From: Buchnera aphidicola (Meitanaphis elongallis)
GTDB lineage: Bacteria; Pseudomonadota; Gammaproteobacteria; Enterobacterales; Enterobacteriaceae
Reading direction: 5' to 3'
Assembly (NCBI GenBank): GCA_039830015.1
Contig: CP140033.1
Span: 372,001-436,000, forward strand
Length of the DNA: 64,000 bases
Positions 56,234-64,000 of the stretch are shown here, piece after piece (within the stretch, counting starts at the first letter, position 1; the number at the start of each line of letters is the position of its first letter). The notes beneath the pieces are model-generated. The model did no database searches. It saw nothing but the letters and a program-made list of their open reading frames with translations, and was not told the DNA's origin. The position numbers were made by a program, and so were the translations under genes.

Positions 56234-58873
56234 ATGAAAAGAACCACTCAAGAAATAAAACAAATGTTTTTAGATTTTTTTAAAGAAAAAAAACACATTG
56301 TTCTTCCAGGAAGCTCTTTAGTTACATCACAAAATTCTTCACTGTTATTTACTAATGCTGGAATGAATCAATTTAAAGACATATTCTTAGAGAAAAATTG
56401 TAACTTCAAACATACTCGAGTAGTCACTATTCAAAATTGTCTACGTACAGGTGGAAAGCACAACGATTTTGAAAATGTAGGATATACATCAAAACATCAT
56501 ACATTCTTCGAAATGCTAGGAAACTTTAGTTTCGGAGATTATTTTAAAACAGAAGCGATTGCATATGCATGGGAATTTCTAACATCAAAAAAATGGTTAC
56601 ATTTATCTAAAGAAAAATTATGGATTACAGTTTATGAATATGATTTAGAATCATACAATATATGGAAAAACATCACTAATATACAAGAAACAAGAATCAT
56701 AAAAATAGGAAACAAACAAAATAGTAAACATATTTCAGATAATTTTTGGCAAATGGGTAATACAGGTCCATGTGGGCCTTCTACAGAAATTTTTTATGAT
56801 AAAGGAAATAAATTATTCGGAGAACCTCCTGGAATTAATGCAAATTGTGGAGAACGATTTGTTGAAATTTGGAATATTGTATTCATGCAATTCAATAAAA
56901 TAAATAGTAGAAATATGATAAAGCTATCTCAATTTTCCGTAGATACAGGTATGGGATTAGAACGTATCTCAGCAATTATACAAAACGTAACATCTAATTA
57001 TGAAATTGATTTATTTCAACCACTAGTAAATTTAATTGTCAAAATGAGTAATGCTCATAATTCAAACAATAAACATATATATGTCATTGCAGATCACATT
57101 CGATCTAGCTCTTTTATTATATCTGAAAACATTGTACCTTCTAATGAAAAACATGGTTACGTACTTAGAAGAATCATCAGACGAGCTATACGACATGGGT
57201 ATTACATTGGAATAAAAGAACCATTTTTATATAAGCTTGTTCCTACTTTAATACAATCTATGGGGACACACGCACATATCTTAAAGAAAAAACAACAACA
57301 AATCGAAATCGTATTAAAACTAGAAGAAAAAAAATTTATTAACACTCTTGAAAAAGGACTAAAACTACTCGAAATAGAAATTCAAAAACTTGAAAACAAC
57401 ATTTTAAGTGGAAAAATAGTTTTTAAACTATATGATACATTTGGATTTCCTGTAGATTTAACTGCAGATATCTGTCGCGAAAAAAATATTACTATCAATC
57501 TCGAAGAATTCAAAAAAAGTATAGAACACCAAAAGAAACAAGCAAAAAACCAAAAATTTTATAAAAAACATAACATAAAAATTGATATACAAATAAATAG
57601 TGCCATACCATCTAATTTTATAGGATATAATACTACAGAAGCACAATCGTCTATTACTAACATTATCTGCAATAATATGCGTTGTAAACACATTTTACAA
57701 AATGAATTAGGAATATTAGTATTAAAAAACACTCCCTTCTATGCAGAATCGGGAGGTCAAATCGGTGACACCGGGATAATTAATCATACCAATGGAAAAT
57801 TTATAGTATACGATACTAAAAAATATGGAAGTCATATTGGACATTTAGGAAAAGTGATATCAGGACAACTTAAAATAAATGATATAGTCACTGCAAAAAT
57901 TGACTATGATCGAAGATCACTAATTCAAATTAATCATTCTGCTACTCATTTGTTACATTCGTCTTTAAGAAAAATTTTAGGAAATCATGTCTTTCAAAAA
58001 GGCTCATATATTACAAATAGTTTTTTAAGATTTGACTTTTCTCATTATTCTCCTATAAATTTTGATGATATAAAAAAAATTGAGCATATGATTAATACAC
58101 AAATCAGTAACAATATTTTAATTACAACAAATATCATGGAGCTAAAGGAGGCAGAAAAACAGAACATCACTGCTCTATTTCAAGAAAAATATGATAAAAC
58201 CGTTCGTGTTCTTTCAATCGATGCATTTTCAATCGAACTATGTGGAGGCACTCATACTAAAAGAACAGGCGATATCGGACTATTCAAAATAATTTCTGAA
58301 AAAAGCATATCATCTGGAATTAGAAGAATAGAAGCTGTAACTGGGAAAATAGCTTTATCTAGCATTCATAAAAAAGAACAAGAACTAAACGAAATTTCTA
58401 CTATACTAAAAATAAAAAACAAAAATATTAAAAATAGTATTCAAAATTTATTACTAAGTAATAAAGAGCTAAAAAAAGAAGTAAACAAGATGCATGAAAA
58501 AGAAATAAACGAAATAGTCAATCAACTAAGTAAAAATTTTTTCTTAATCCAAAATGTCAAAGTCATTATACATATATTTAAAAAAAATAATTCTAAAAAA
58601 TTAAAAAATATTATAGATAAACTAAAAAATAAGTTAGGATCAGTTATTATTATACTAATAAACATTGTTAATAATCATGCAACAATTGTTATAGGAATCA
58701 CATCTACTTTATCAAAAAAAATTGCTGCTGATAAACTATTAAGTGTCCTTTTAAAAAATTTAGAAGGAAAAGGAGGAGGAAAAGCTTGTATAGCTGAAGG
58801 AGGAGCAAAAAATTTGATTTCTTTAGAAAACGAACTAATTAATATAAAAAAATGGATTAAATTAAACTTATAA
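56234..58873 (+). CDS. alaS: alanyl-tRNA synthetase
   Basis: AlaRS, a class II synthetase, charges tRNA-Ala and edits Ser/Gly mischarging. The 879 residues (E. coli 876) have the catalytic domain (FTNAGMNQFKDIFL, DNFWQMGNTGPCGPSTEI), the tRNA-recognition domain, the editing domain with HSATHLLH and CGGTHTKRTGDIG (zinc ligands), and the C-terminal C-Ala domain with EGKGGGKACIAEGG. csrA follows, as in E. coli (recX/recA upstream are absent). No frameshift despite many A8 runs. Confidence 0.97.
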   Translation: MKRTTQEIKQMFLDFFKEKKHIVLPGSSLVTSQNSSLLFTNAGMNQFKDIFLEKNCNFKHTRVVTIQNCLRTGGKHNDFENVGYTSKHHTFFEMLGNFSFGDYFKTEAIAYAWEFLTSKKWLHLSKEKLWITVYEYDLESYNIWKNITNIQETRIIKIGNKQNSKHISDNFWQMGNTGPCGPSTEIFYDKGNKLFGEPPGINANCGERFVEIWNIVFMQFNKINSRNMIKLSQFSVDTGMGLERISAIIQNVTSNYEIDLFQPLVNLIVKMSNAHNSNNKHIYVIADHIRSSSFIISENIVPSNEKHGYVLRRIIRRAIRHGYYIGIKEPFLYKLVPTLIQSMGTHAHILKKKQQQIEIVLKLEEKKFINTLEKGLKLLEIEIQKLENNILSGKIVFKLYDTFGFPVDLTADICREKNITINLEEFKKSIEHQKKQAKNQKFYKKHNIKIDIQINSAIPSNFIGYNTTEAQSSITNIICNNMRCKHILQNELGILVLKNTPFYAESGGQIGDTGIINHTNGKFIVYDTKKYGSHIGHLGKVISGQLKINDIVTAKIDYDRRSLIQINHSATHLLHSSLRKILGNHVFQKGSYITNSFLRFDFSHYSPINFDDIKKIEHMINTQISNNILITTNIMELKEAEKQNITALFQEKYDKTVRVLSIDAFSIELCGGTHTKRTGDIGLFKIISEKSISSGIRRIEAVTGKIALSSIHKKEQELNEISTILKIKNKNIKNSIQNLLLSNKELKKEVNKMHEKEINEIVNQLSKNFFLIQNVKVIIHIFKKNNSKKLKNIIDKLKNKLGSVIIILINIVNNHATIVIGITSTLSKKIAADKLLSVLLKNLEGKGGGKACIAEGGAKNLISLENELINIKKWIKLNL

Positions 58874-59007
58874 AATATATAAATATTAAATATATACACT
58901 CATTTACTAGTATAATATTATAAAACTTGTATTTAGCCTAGTATTAGGCACAATGCCAACATTTTAGATAGATCAAAACTTTTTTAAAAGTTTTTTAAGG
59001 AAAATAC

Positions 59008-59193
59008 ATGCTTATTTTAACTCGTCGAGTGGGAGAAACACTCATAATCGGTGATGAGATATCTGTAACAGTATTAGGTGTAAAAGGAAATCAAGTACGT
59101 ATTGGTATAAATGCTCCTAAAACAATTTCAGTACATCGTGAAGAAATATATCAAAGAATTCAAGCTGAAAAAAACAAAAAACCTAGTTGCTAG
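59008..59193 (+). CDS. csrA: carbon storage regulator CsrA
   Basis: CsrA is a small RNA-binding dimer that represses or stabilises target mRNAs at GGA motifs. The 61 residues, the same length as E. coli, are nearly identical: MLILTRRVGETLIIGDEI, VKGNQVRIGINAPK and VHREEIYQRIQAEK. AAGGAAAAT precedes the ATG. Its antagonist RNAs are not recognisable in this window. tRNA-Ser follows, as in E. coli. Confidence 0.97.
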   Translation: MLILTRRVGETLIIGDEISVTVLGVKGNQVRIGINAPKTISVHREEIYQRIQAEKNKKPSC

Positions 59194-59203
59194 CACATAA
59201 ATC

Positions 59204-59238
59204 AGCATCTTGCTATCTTTTTGCTAAAGCAAGATGCT
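59204..59238 (+). terminator. hairpin downstream of csrA
   Basis: An 11-bp perfect stem AGCATCTTGCT / AGCAAGATGCT with a 13-nt loop begins 10 bases after the csrA stop. It is relatively GC-containing for this genome. Confidence 0.6.
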
Positions 59239-59433
59239 ACAAAATCAGTGATCTTACATTATATATCTTGAACTCAATTAAATGTCATTAAAATACTGCT
59301 ATATAACAATACTAAGACATTTTTTTAAAATTACTATACAATATAAAATCAATATGATAACCTAAATTAAATAATATTATAAATTATGAAATATTATTTT
59401 AAAAATATTTTCAAAACTTAACGTAAAACCTTA

Positions 59434-59520
59434 GGTGAGATGGCCGAGCGGTTGAAGGCACTCCCCTGCTAAGGGAGTATGTAATAATATGCATCGAGGG
59501 TTCGAATCCCTCTCTCACCG
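59434..59520 (+). tRNA. serV: tRNA-Ser (GCU)
   Basis: This 87-nt class II tRNA has acceptor stem GGTGAGA / TCTCACC with discriminator G, D arm TGGCCGAGCGGTTGAAGGCA, anticodon stem CTCCC / GGGAG with loop CTGCTAA (anticodon GCT), a long variable arm, and a T arm with GGTTCGAATCC. It matches E. coli serV in sequence and position after csrA. CCA is not encoded; a T8 run follows at once. Confidence 0.96.
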
Positions 59521-59534
59521 TTTTTTTTATATTA

Positions 59535-59608
59535 GCATCCGTAGCTCAGTTGGATAGAGTACTCGGCTACGAACCGAGAGGTCGGAGGTTCAAATCCTCC
59601 CGGATGCA
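59535..59608 (+). tRNA. argV: tRNA-Arg (ACG)
   Basis: This 74-nt tRNA lies 14 bases after tRNA-Ser. Acceptor stem GCATCCG / CGGATGC with discriminator A, D arm GCTCAGTTGGATAGAGT, anticodon stem CTCGG / CCGAG with loop CTACGAA (anticodon ACG, A34 deaminated to inosine by TadA), and a T arm with GGTTCAAATCC. It matches the E. coli argQ-argV type that follows serV. CCA is not encoded. Confidence 0.96.
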
Positions 59609-59750
59609 TTTAAAATAAAAAATTTAAGCCTATCTATTAAAATTAAATCTATCTATTTTAAGTTGCATAAAAACCAATTCGTAAAATACTTATTAAAAAT
59701 TTTTATAATTTATCCTTGAAAACATTTATATTTATTATAAAGAGGTCAAT

Positions 59751-61286
59751 TTGATTCCGAAAATATTACATAAAATTAATTGGATAAAATCTAATCCAAA
59801 TATTATTAAAAACATATTGAGAGGTATCGAACGTGAAACTTTACGGGTAAATTTAAATGGAGAAATTTCTGAAAATGATCATCCCCATTCTATAGGATCA
59901 GCTTTAACTCACAAATGGATTACAACTGATTTTTCTGAATCATTATTAGAATTTGTTACCCCTCCCACTAAAAACTCAAATTATTTATTAAAAATCTTAC
60001 GAGACATTCATATATTTGTTAGCAAAAACATATATGAAGAATATTTATGGCCATTTAGTATTCCACCATGTATTAATTCTAAAAATTCTATAGTTTTAGC
60101 AAAATATGGAACTTCTAACATTGGAAAACTAAAAACACTTTATAGAACAGGATTAAAAAACAGATATGGCATATTAATGAATATTATCTCTGGAATTCAC
60201 TATAATTTTTCATTACCTATTACATTTTGGAAACAATGGAAAAAACATAATAATATCACTACAAAAAACTTTATTTCTGATGGATACTTATGCTTAATTA
60301 GAAATTTTTATCGATTTGGATGGATTATTCCTTATCTATTTGGTTCGTCTCCAGCTATAGAACCATGCTTTATTAAAAATAAAAAAACTAATCTAAAATT
60401 TAGTAGTAAAAACGGAATTTTATATCTGCCATGGTCTACTTCCTTTAGGACTAGCAGTTTAGGTCATACCAACGAATCAATAAAAAATTTAAATCTTACA
60501 TTCAATTCTTTAAATGATTATATATCATCACTTAAGTACGGAATCTACACACCATCTAAAAAATTTGAAAAATTAGGATTAATAGATCATCATGGAAATT
60601 TAAAACAAATCAATGCTAACATATTGCAAACAGAAAATGAATTATATACTTATATACGCCCTAAAATAACATTAATGTCTAACAATACTATATTAAATTC
60701 TTTAAAAAATAAAGGAATCCAATATGTAGAAATACGATCACTAGATATTAATCCTTTTTCATGTATAGGAATTGAACAAAATCAAATATTATTGTTAGAT
60801 CTATTTTTAATTTGGTGCATTATTGCTGACTCTCCTAAAATGACAAATAAAGAGCTTCAACATTACTCTAAGAATTGGGAGATAATCAGCCTAAAAGGTA
60901 GAAAGCCCAAACAAAAAATATACATTAATGTACATAACCAAAAAGAAACAATAGAATCAGTAGGAAAATACTTAATAGAAAATCTTTTTTATATAGCAGA
61001 AATTTTAGATTATACATCAACAGACAATCAATATCAAAATACATGCCAAAAAATATTTACATATTTTAATTACACGAATTTAACTTACTCTGCAAGGATT
61101 TTAAACGAATGTATAAACGATAATATAAAAAATGTTGGCATGAAACTAGCTATACAAAACAAAATAAAACTACAAAAAACAAGACCAAAAATATTAAATA
61201 ATAACGACTTTATTAACGAAACGTATCGCTCTCATCTAATGCAAAAAAAAATAGAAATTGATGAACAATTACGCTATAAAAAATAA
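59751..61286 (+). CDS. gshA: glutamate-cysteine ligase
   Basis: GshA makes gamma-glutamylcysteine, the first step of glutathione synthesis. The 511 residues (E. coli 518) begin at TTG 59751 with GAGG upstream, giving MIPKILHKINW; E. coli gshA also begins with TTG. GIERETLRVN, SALTHKWITTDFSES, YGTSNIGKLKTLYR, ISGIHYNFS and EVRSLDINPFS-like IEIRSLDINPFS segments are conserved (here VEIRSLDINPFS). The short C-terminal tail of E. coli is trimmed. gshB is not in the window. Confidence 0.96.
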   Translation: MIPKILHKINWIKSNPNIIKNILRGIERETLRVNLNGEISENDHPHSIGSALTHKWITTDFSESLLEFVTPPTKNSNYLLKILRDIHIFVSKNIYEEYLWPFSIPPCINSKNSIVLAKYGTSNIGKLKTLYRTGLKNRYGILMNIISGIHYNFSLPITFWKQWKKHNNITTKNFISDGYLCLIRNFYRFGWIIPYLFGSSPAIEPCFIKNKKTNLKFSSKNGILYLPWSTSFRTSSLGHTNESIKNLNLTFNSLNDYISSLKYGIYTPSKKFEKLGLIDHHGNLKQINANILQTENELYTYIRPKITLMSNNTILNSLKNKGIQYVEIRSLDINPFSCIGIEQNQILLLDLFLIWCIIADSPKMTNKELQHYSKNWEIISLKGRKPKQKIYINVHNQKETIESVGKYLIENLFYIAEILDYTSTDNQYQNTCQKIFTYFNYTNLTYSARILNECINDNIKNVGMKLAIQNKIKLQKTRPKILNNNDFINETYRSHLMQKKIEIDEQLRYKK

Positions 61287-61400
61287 AAGCATTTTATTTT
61301 TTAAAAATCGTATTTATCAATATAAATTGAAATAAATTTATTAAAACAATATGTCTAATAAAATAAGATAAAATATACTATTATTGTTAAAACTCATACA

Positions 61401-62123
61401 ATGTTAATTAAAACATTACTTATATTAGTTTCTTTTTTAATTACGTTATCTTCAGAAGAACATAAAATATATAAAGATAATTATAGAAATTTCTATCAAA
61501 CCAAATTAATTGCACAAAAAATTAATGCTAATATACCGAGTTCTTTTTACTGTGGGTGTAAAATATTATGGACGAAAAAAAAAGGTATTCCACAATTAAA
61601 ATCATGCGGTTATAAAATTAGAAAAAATATGAATCGAGCCACACGAATAGAATGGGAACATGTAGTTCCAGCATGGCAATTTGGACATTTAAAATACTGT
61701 TGGAAAGCAGGAGGAAGGAAAAATTGTACTCATGACGTTAATTATATAAAAATAGAAACAGATCTACACAACTTACAACCTGTTATTGGAGAAATTAATG
61801 CAGATCGCAGCAATTTTATGTATGGACAACTAAATAAAAAAATAAAGAGTCAATACGGAGATTGTTCAATGAAAATAGATTTCAAAAACAAAATAGCTGA
61901 ACCACCTAATATATCTAAAGGAAGCATTGCCAGAACCTACTTTTATATGAATGCGACCTATAAGCTAAATATATCCAAACAACAAATGAATTTATTTAAA
62001 TCGTGGGATAAAAAATATCCTATTAGTAAATGGGAATGTAAAAGAGACGAACTAATTTTTAAAATTCAAGGAAATCATAATCCTTATGTACATTTTTATT
62101 GTAGTAAACAAATAAAAAAATAA
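61401..62123 (+). CDS. endA: DNA-specific endonuclease I (periplasmic)
   Basis: EndA cuts double-stranded DNA in the periplasm. The 240 residues (E. coli 235) start with a hydrophobic signal-like segment (about residues 1-18), then FYCGCKILW, the nuclease core NRATRIEWEHVVPAWQFGH, GGRKNCTHD, HNLQPVIGEINADRSNFMYGQ and C-terminal QGNHNPYVHFYC. Cysteines positioned as in E. coli suggest disulphide dependence. It follows gshA after 114 bases. A secreted nuclease is a notable retention in a reduced symbiont genome. Confidence 0.94.
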   Translation: MLIKTLLILVSFLITLSSEEHKIYKDNYRNFYQTKLIAQKINANIPSSFYCGCKILWTKKKGIPQLKSCGYKIRKNMNRATRIEWEHVVPAWQFGHLKYCWKAGGRKNCTHDVNYIKIETDLHNLQPVIGEINADRSNFMYGQLNKKIKSQYGDCSMKIDFKNKIAEPPNISKGSIARTYFYMNATYKLNISKQQMNLFKSWDKKYPISKWECKRDELIFKIQGNHNPYVHFYCSKQIKK

Positions 62124-62436
62124 CAAACTATATTTATGTTTCACAAAATAATCATTAATACGTATTGTAATATAAAACATTATATTATATAAAAATTTTA
62201 TTTTAATTATATGAAATTTTTATACTATCATAGAAAATAAAATTCATTTATTATACTTAATACTAAATAATATATATAAAAATATAATATTTAAATACAA
62301 CATCCTAATTAAATCTAAAATACACAATTACCATAATTATTTTTAACGAAATAAAACATTAAAAAATTTGTACTAAATAACTCTATCAACATAATTGAAA
62401 TATAAATTGTTCTACTAAAAAAATTCAAAACAATCA
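62124..62436. other. intergenic region between convergent endA and fcl
   Basis: About 310 bases of AT-rich sequence; no gene or clear hairpin recognised. Confidence 0.45.
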
Positions 62437-63015
62437 TCATTTCCATAATTTATTAGGAGTAATAATCAAAGGAAGAGGATTTTCCCAAGAAAAGGGAAAA
62501 ATATTATCTACTAATTGAAAATCATAAGCTAAACCAATTGGAAGAAAACCTTTTTTTTTCCAATTGGTTAAAATTCTATCATAAAATCCTCCACCCATTC
62601 CTAAACGATAAAGATACTTGTCAAAAGATACCAGTGGAACAAAAATAATATCCATGTTATTACAATAAAAAACAGCTTCTTTAACAATTATTGGTTCAAA
62701 AATATTGAATATATTTAATTTTAAACACGTAGTAGGAAGATACTGAGCGAATAATAACAATTTATAAAAATAAGAATCAATTATAGGTAAAAAAACATTA
62801 TATTTTCTTTCCCATAATTTTAAAATTAATGTACGAGTATCAATTTCTCCATCAAAAGAATAAAAAACAGCAATATTTTTAGCAAAACGAAGAAAATTAC
62901 AACTAAAAACAAGATTAGTCATACTTGTTGCTAAAATTTGTTTCTCTTGTAATTTTACTTTTTTTCTTAATTTCCTAAAATACATTCTTTGAATATAACG
63001 ATTTATAAATAACAT
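62437..63015 (-). CDS. ygfA: 5-formyltetrahydrofolate cyclo-ligase (YgfA)
   Basis: This enzyme converts 5-formyl-THF to 5,10-methenyl-THF with ATP. The family core is clear: YSFDGEIDT, VPLVSFDKYLYRLGMGGGFYDR, and the C-terminal PLPLIITPNKLW. The start is uncertain: ATG 63015 (192 residues) is used; 62985 would align best with the E. coli start (182 residues), and the frame is open to 63033. zapA lies upstream, but the 6S RNA gene that separates them in E. coli has no room here. Confidence 0.9.
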   Translation of the reverse strand: MLFINRYIQRMYFRKLRKKVKLQEKQILATSMTNLVFSCNFLRFAKNIAVFYSFDGEIDTRTLILKLWERKYNVFLPIIDSYFYKLLLFAQYLPTTCLKLNIFNIFEPIIVKEAVFYCNNMDIIFVPLVSFDKYLYRLGMGGGFYDRILTNWKKKGFLPIGLAYDFQLVDNIFPFSWENPLPLIITPNKLWK

Positions 63016-63080
63016 ATTTATACATTCTTGCAATAAATCAATAAAACTACTTTATATATTTTAAGAAACATGATATAACA

Positions 63081-63368
63081 TCAAAATGTTTTAGTCATTT
63101 TTAATTTTTTTAAACATGCAATCATTTTATTTGATCTCAAAATAATTTCTTGAACTTTTAATTTTTCATTTTCTAATTCATAAGACATATTTAATGCTGT
63201 CACAAATACTAGCTGCTCTGTATTAGAAACTCCAGTTTTAATTTTCAAATCTTGTAATCTCTTGTTCAAACAATTAGCTGCATGTTTCAAATCTTTACTT
63301 AACTCATTAGGACAATTAACCTTTAATAATCTACCAAAAAGTTTTATATCTATATATTGAACCGACAT
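63081..63368 (-). CDS. zapA: cell division protein ZapA
   Basis: ZapA binds FtsZ and promotes bundling of the Z ring. ATG 63368 gives MSVQYIDIKLFGRLLKVNCP, matching E. coli [20 protein letters not shown]. The 95 residues (E. coli 109) include LNKRLQDLKIKTGVSNTEQLVF-type sequence and a C-terminal coiled coil that is shortened. The frame is open six codons upstream. It sits beside ygfA as in E. coli. Confidence 0.93.
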   Translation of the reverse strand: MSVQYIDIKLFGRLLKVNCPNELSKDLKHAANCLNKRLQDLKIKTGVSNTEQLVFVTALNMSYELENEKLKVQEIILRSNKMIACLKKLKMTKTF

Positions 63369-63605
63369 TTTATTTATATTACCCAATACAACAAATAATT
63401 AAAACATTACGATAAATTTTATATGCTTATATATTCATAAATAATACATATAAAATAGTCCTAATAATGCACATATTAATTTAGTAAAAAATTAATTTCA
63501 AAAACATATAATAATATTTTATAATGAATATATTACATAAAAACTAAAATATAAATAAACGTTTTAATATTTTATACTGAAAATCATGTAACTTAATCAA
63601 TCTTA

Positions 63606-64000
63606 TTATATACTAGTTTCTTTTCTCATTTCTATTACACCTGATTGTTTACTAATTAAAGCAATATCTGCTGTACGAGTTGCAAATAATCCTACACTCA
63701 CTACTCCAGGAAAAGAATTTATTTTTGTTTCCATTTTAACTGGATTTAATATTTTGAAGTCATAAACGTCTACAATTATATTCCCATTATCTGTAATAAC
63801 ATTTTTCCTAACTTTCGGACTGCCTCCTAATTTTACTAATTCATTAAATATATAAGAAACAGCCATAGGTATAATTTCAACAGGCAAGGGGAATGTTCCT
63901 AATACTTTTACTAACTTTGATTCATCTGCAATACAAATAAAAGTTTTTGCTACAGAAGCTATAATTTTTTCTTTCGTTAATGCAGCACCTCCTCCTTTGA
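63606..64000 (-). CDS. rpiA: ribose-5-phosphate isomerase A (5' end outside window)
   Basis: RpiA interconverts ribose-5-P and ribulose-5-P in the pentose phosphate pathway. The minus-strand frame is open from the stop at 63606 to the right edge. The visible C-terminal part includes KGGGAALTKEKIIASVA, FICIADESK, LPVEIIPMA and PGVVSVGLFATR, all aligned with E. coli RpiA. The remainder lies beyond 64000. An internal TTG at 63887 is not the start, because homology continues through it. Confidence 0.95.
   Translation of the reverse strand, partial: KGGGAALTKEKIIASVAKTFICIADESKLVKVLGTFPLPVEIIPMAVSYIFNELVKLGGSPKVRKNVITDNGNIIVDVYDFKILNPVKMETKINSFPGVVSVGLFATRTADIALISKQSGVIEMRKETSI

Noticed and set aside
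58936..58949. Small hairpin GCCTA-GTAT-TAGGC before csrA as a regulatory element
   Set aside because: The 5-bp stem is too short to separate from chance, and no further structure supports it.
63606..63887. Short complete gene starting at TTG 63887
   Set aside because: RpiA homology continues beyond this codon to the right edge; it is the 3' part of rpiA.
1..64000. CRISPR arrays, insertion sequences, prophage or toxin-antitoxin genes
   Set aside because: No spaced direct repeats, transposase, integrase or phage-like proteins were seen; gene content is that of a reduced core chromosome.

Overview
The window is a very AT-rich segment of a reduced gammaproteobacterial chromosome. Nearly every protein aligns end to end with an E. 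coli K-12 protein and local gene order is largely that of the Enterobacterales, but intervening genes are missing (for example plsX/fabH between rpmF and fabD, rimP upstream of nusA, nlpI between deaD and pnp, folP between ftsH and glmM). This pattern, the type II dehydroquinase (aroQ) and the retention of phenylalanine, arginine and pyrimidine pathway genes point to an obligate aphid endosymbiont of the Buchnera aphidicola type. The host species cannot be read from the sequence. No insertion sequence, prophage, CRISPR array or foreign island was seen.

Layout. 1-8703 (+): rluC (cut by the left edge), rpmF, fabD, fabG, acpP, tmk, holB, ycfH, ptsG, hinT, lpoB. 8917-12097 (-): a small ycaR, asnS, pncB. 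12368-15533 (+): pyrD, uup. 15630-21121 (-): trhO, valS, pepA. 21659-24700 (+): argF, pyrB, pyrI, ridA. 24978-41395 (-): deaD, pnp, rpsO, truB, rbfA, infB, nusA, tRNA-Leu(GAG), secG, glmM, ftsH, rlmE, greA. 41913-45505 (+): ibaG, murA, rplU, rpmA, obgE. 45763-46600 (-): rpsI, rplM. 47020-52115 (+): pheA, ffh, rpsP, rimM, trmD, rplS. Then tldD (-), aroQ (+), rluD (-), alaS, csrA, tRNA-Ser(GCU), tRNA-Arg(ACG), gshA, endA (+), and fcl (ygfA), zapA and rpiA (-, cut by the right edge).

How the genes work together. Most serve translation and RNA metabolism: ribosomal proteins, three aminoacyl-tRNA synthetases, rRNA/tRNA modification, IF2/NusA/RbfA, PNPase and DeaD. Others give fatty acid synthesis, envelope precursors (GlmM, MurA), protein export and quality control (SecG, Ffh, FtsH), glucose import (PtsG), and nutrient synthesis useful to a host (PheA, AroQ, ArgF, PyrB/PyrI/PyrD).

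The most striking observation is that three genes (holB, lpoB, pyrB) are each out of frame at a run of 10 or 11 adenines, and each is restored by reading exactly one extra A. These were the only A tracts of ten or more that I found by eye inside genes here; intact genes reach A9. This fits rescue by polymerase slippage or -1 ribosomal frameshifting, or else homopolymer undercalls in the sequence. The second is a perfect 129-bp palindrome (63-bp arms, 3-bp loop) abutting the tRNA-Leu gene. The third is the replacement of both phenylalanine-binding motifs in the PheA regulatory domain.
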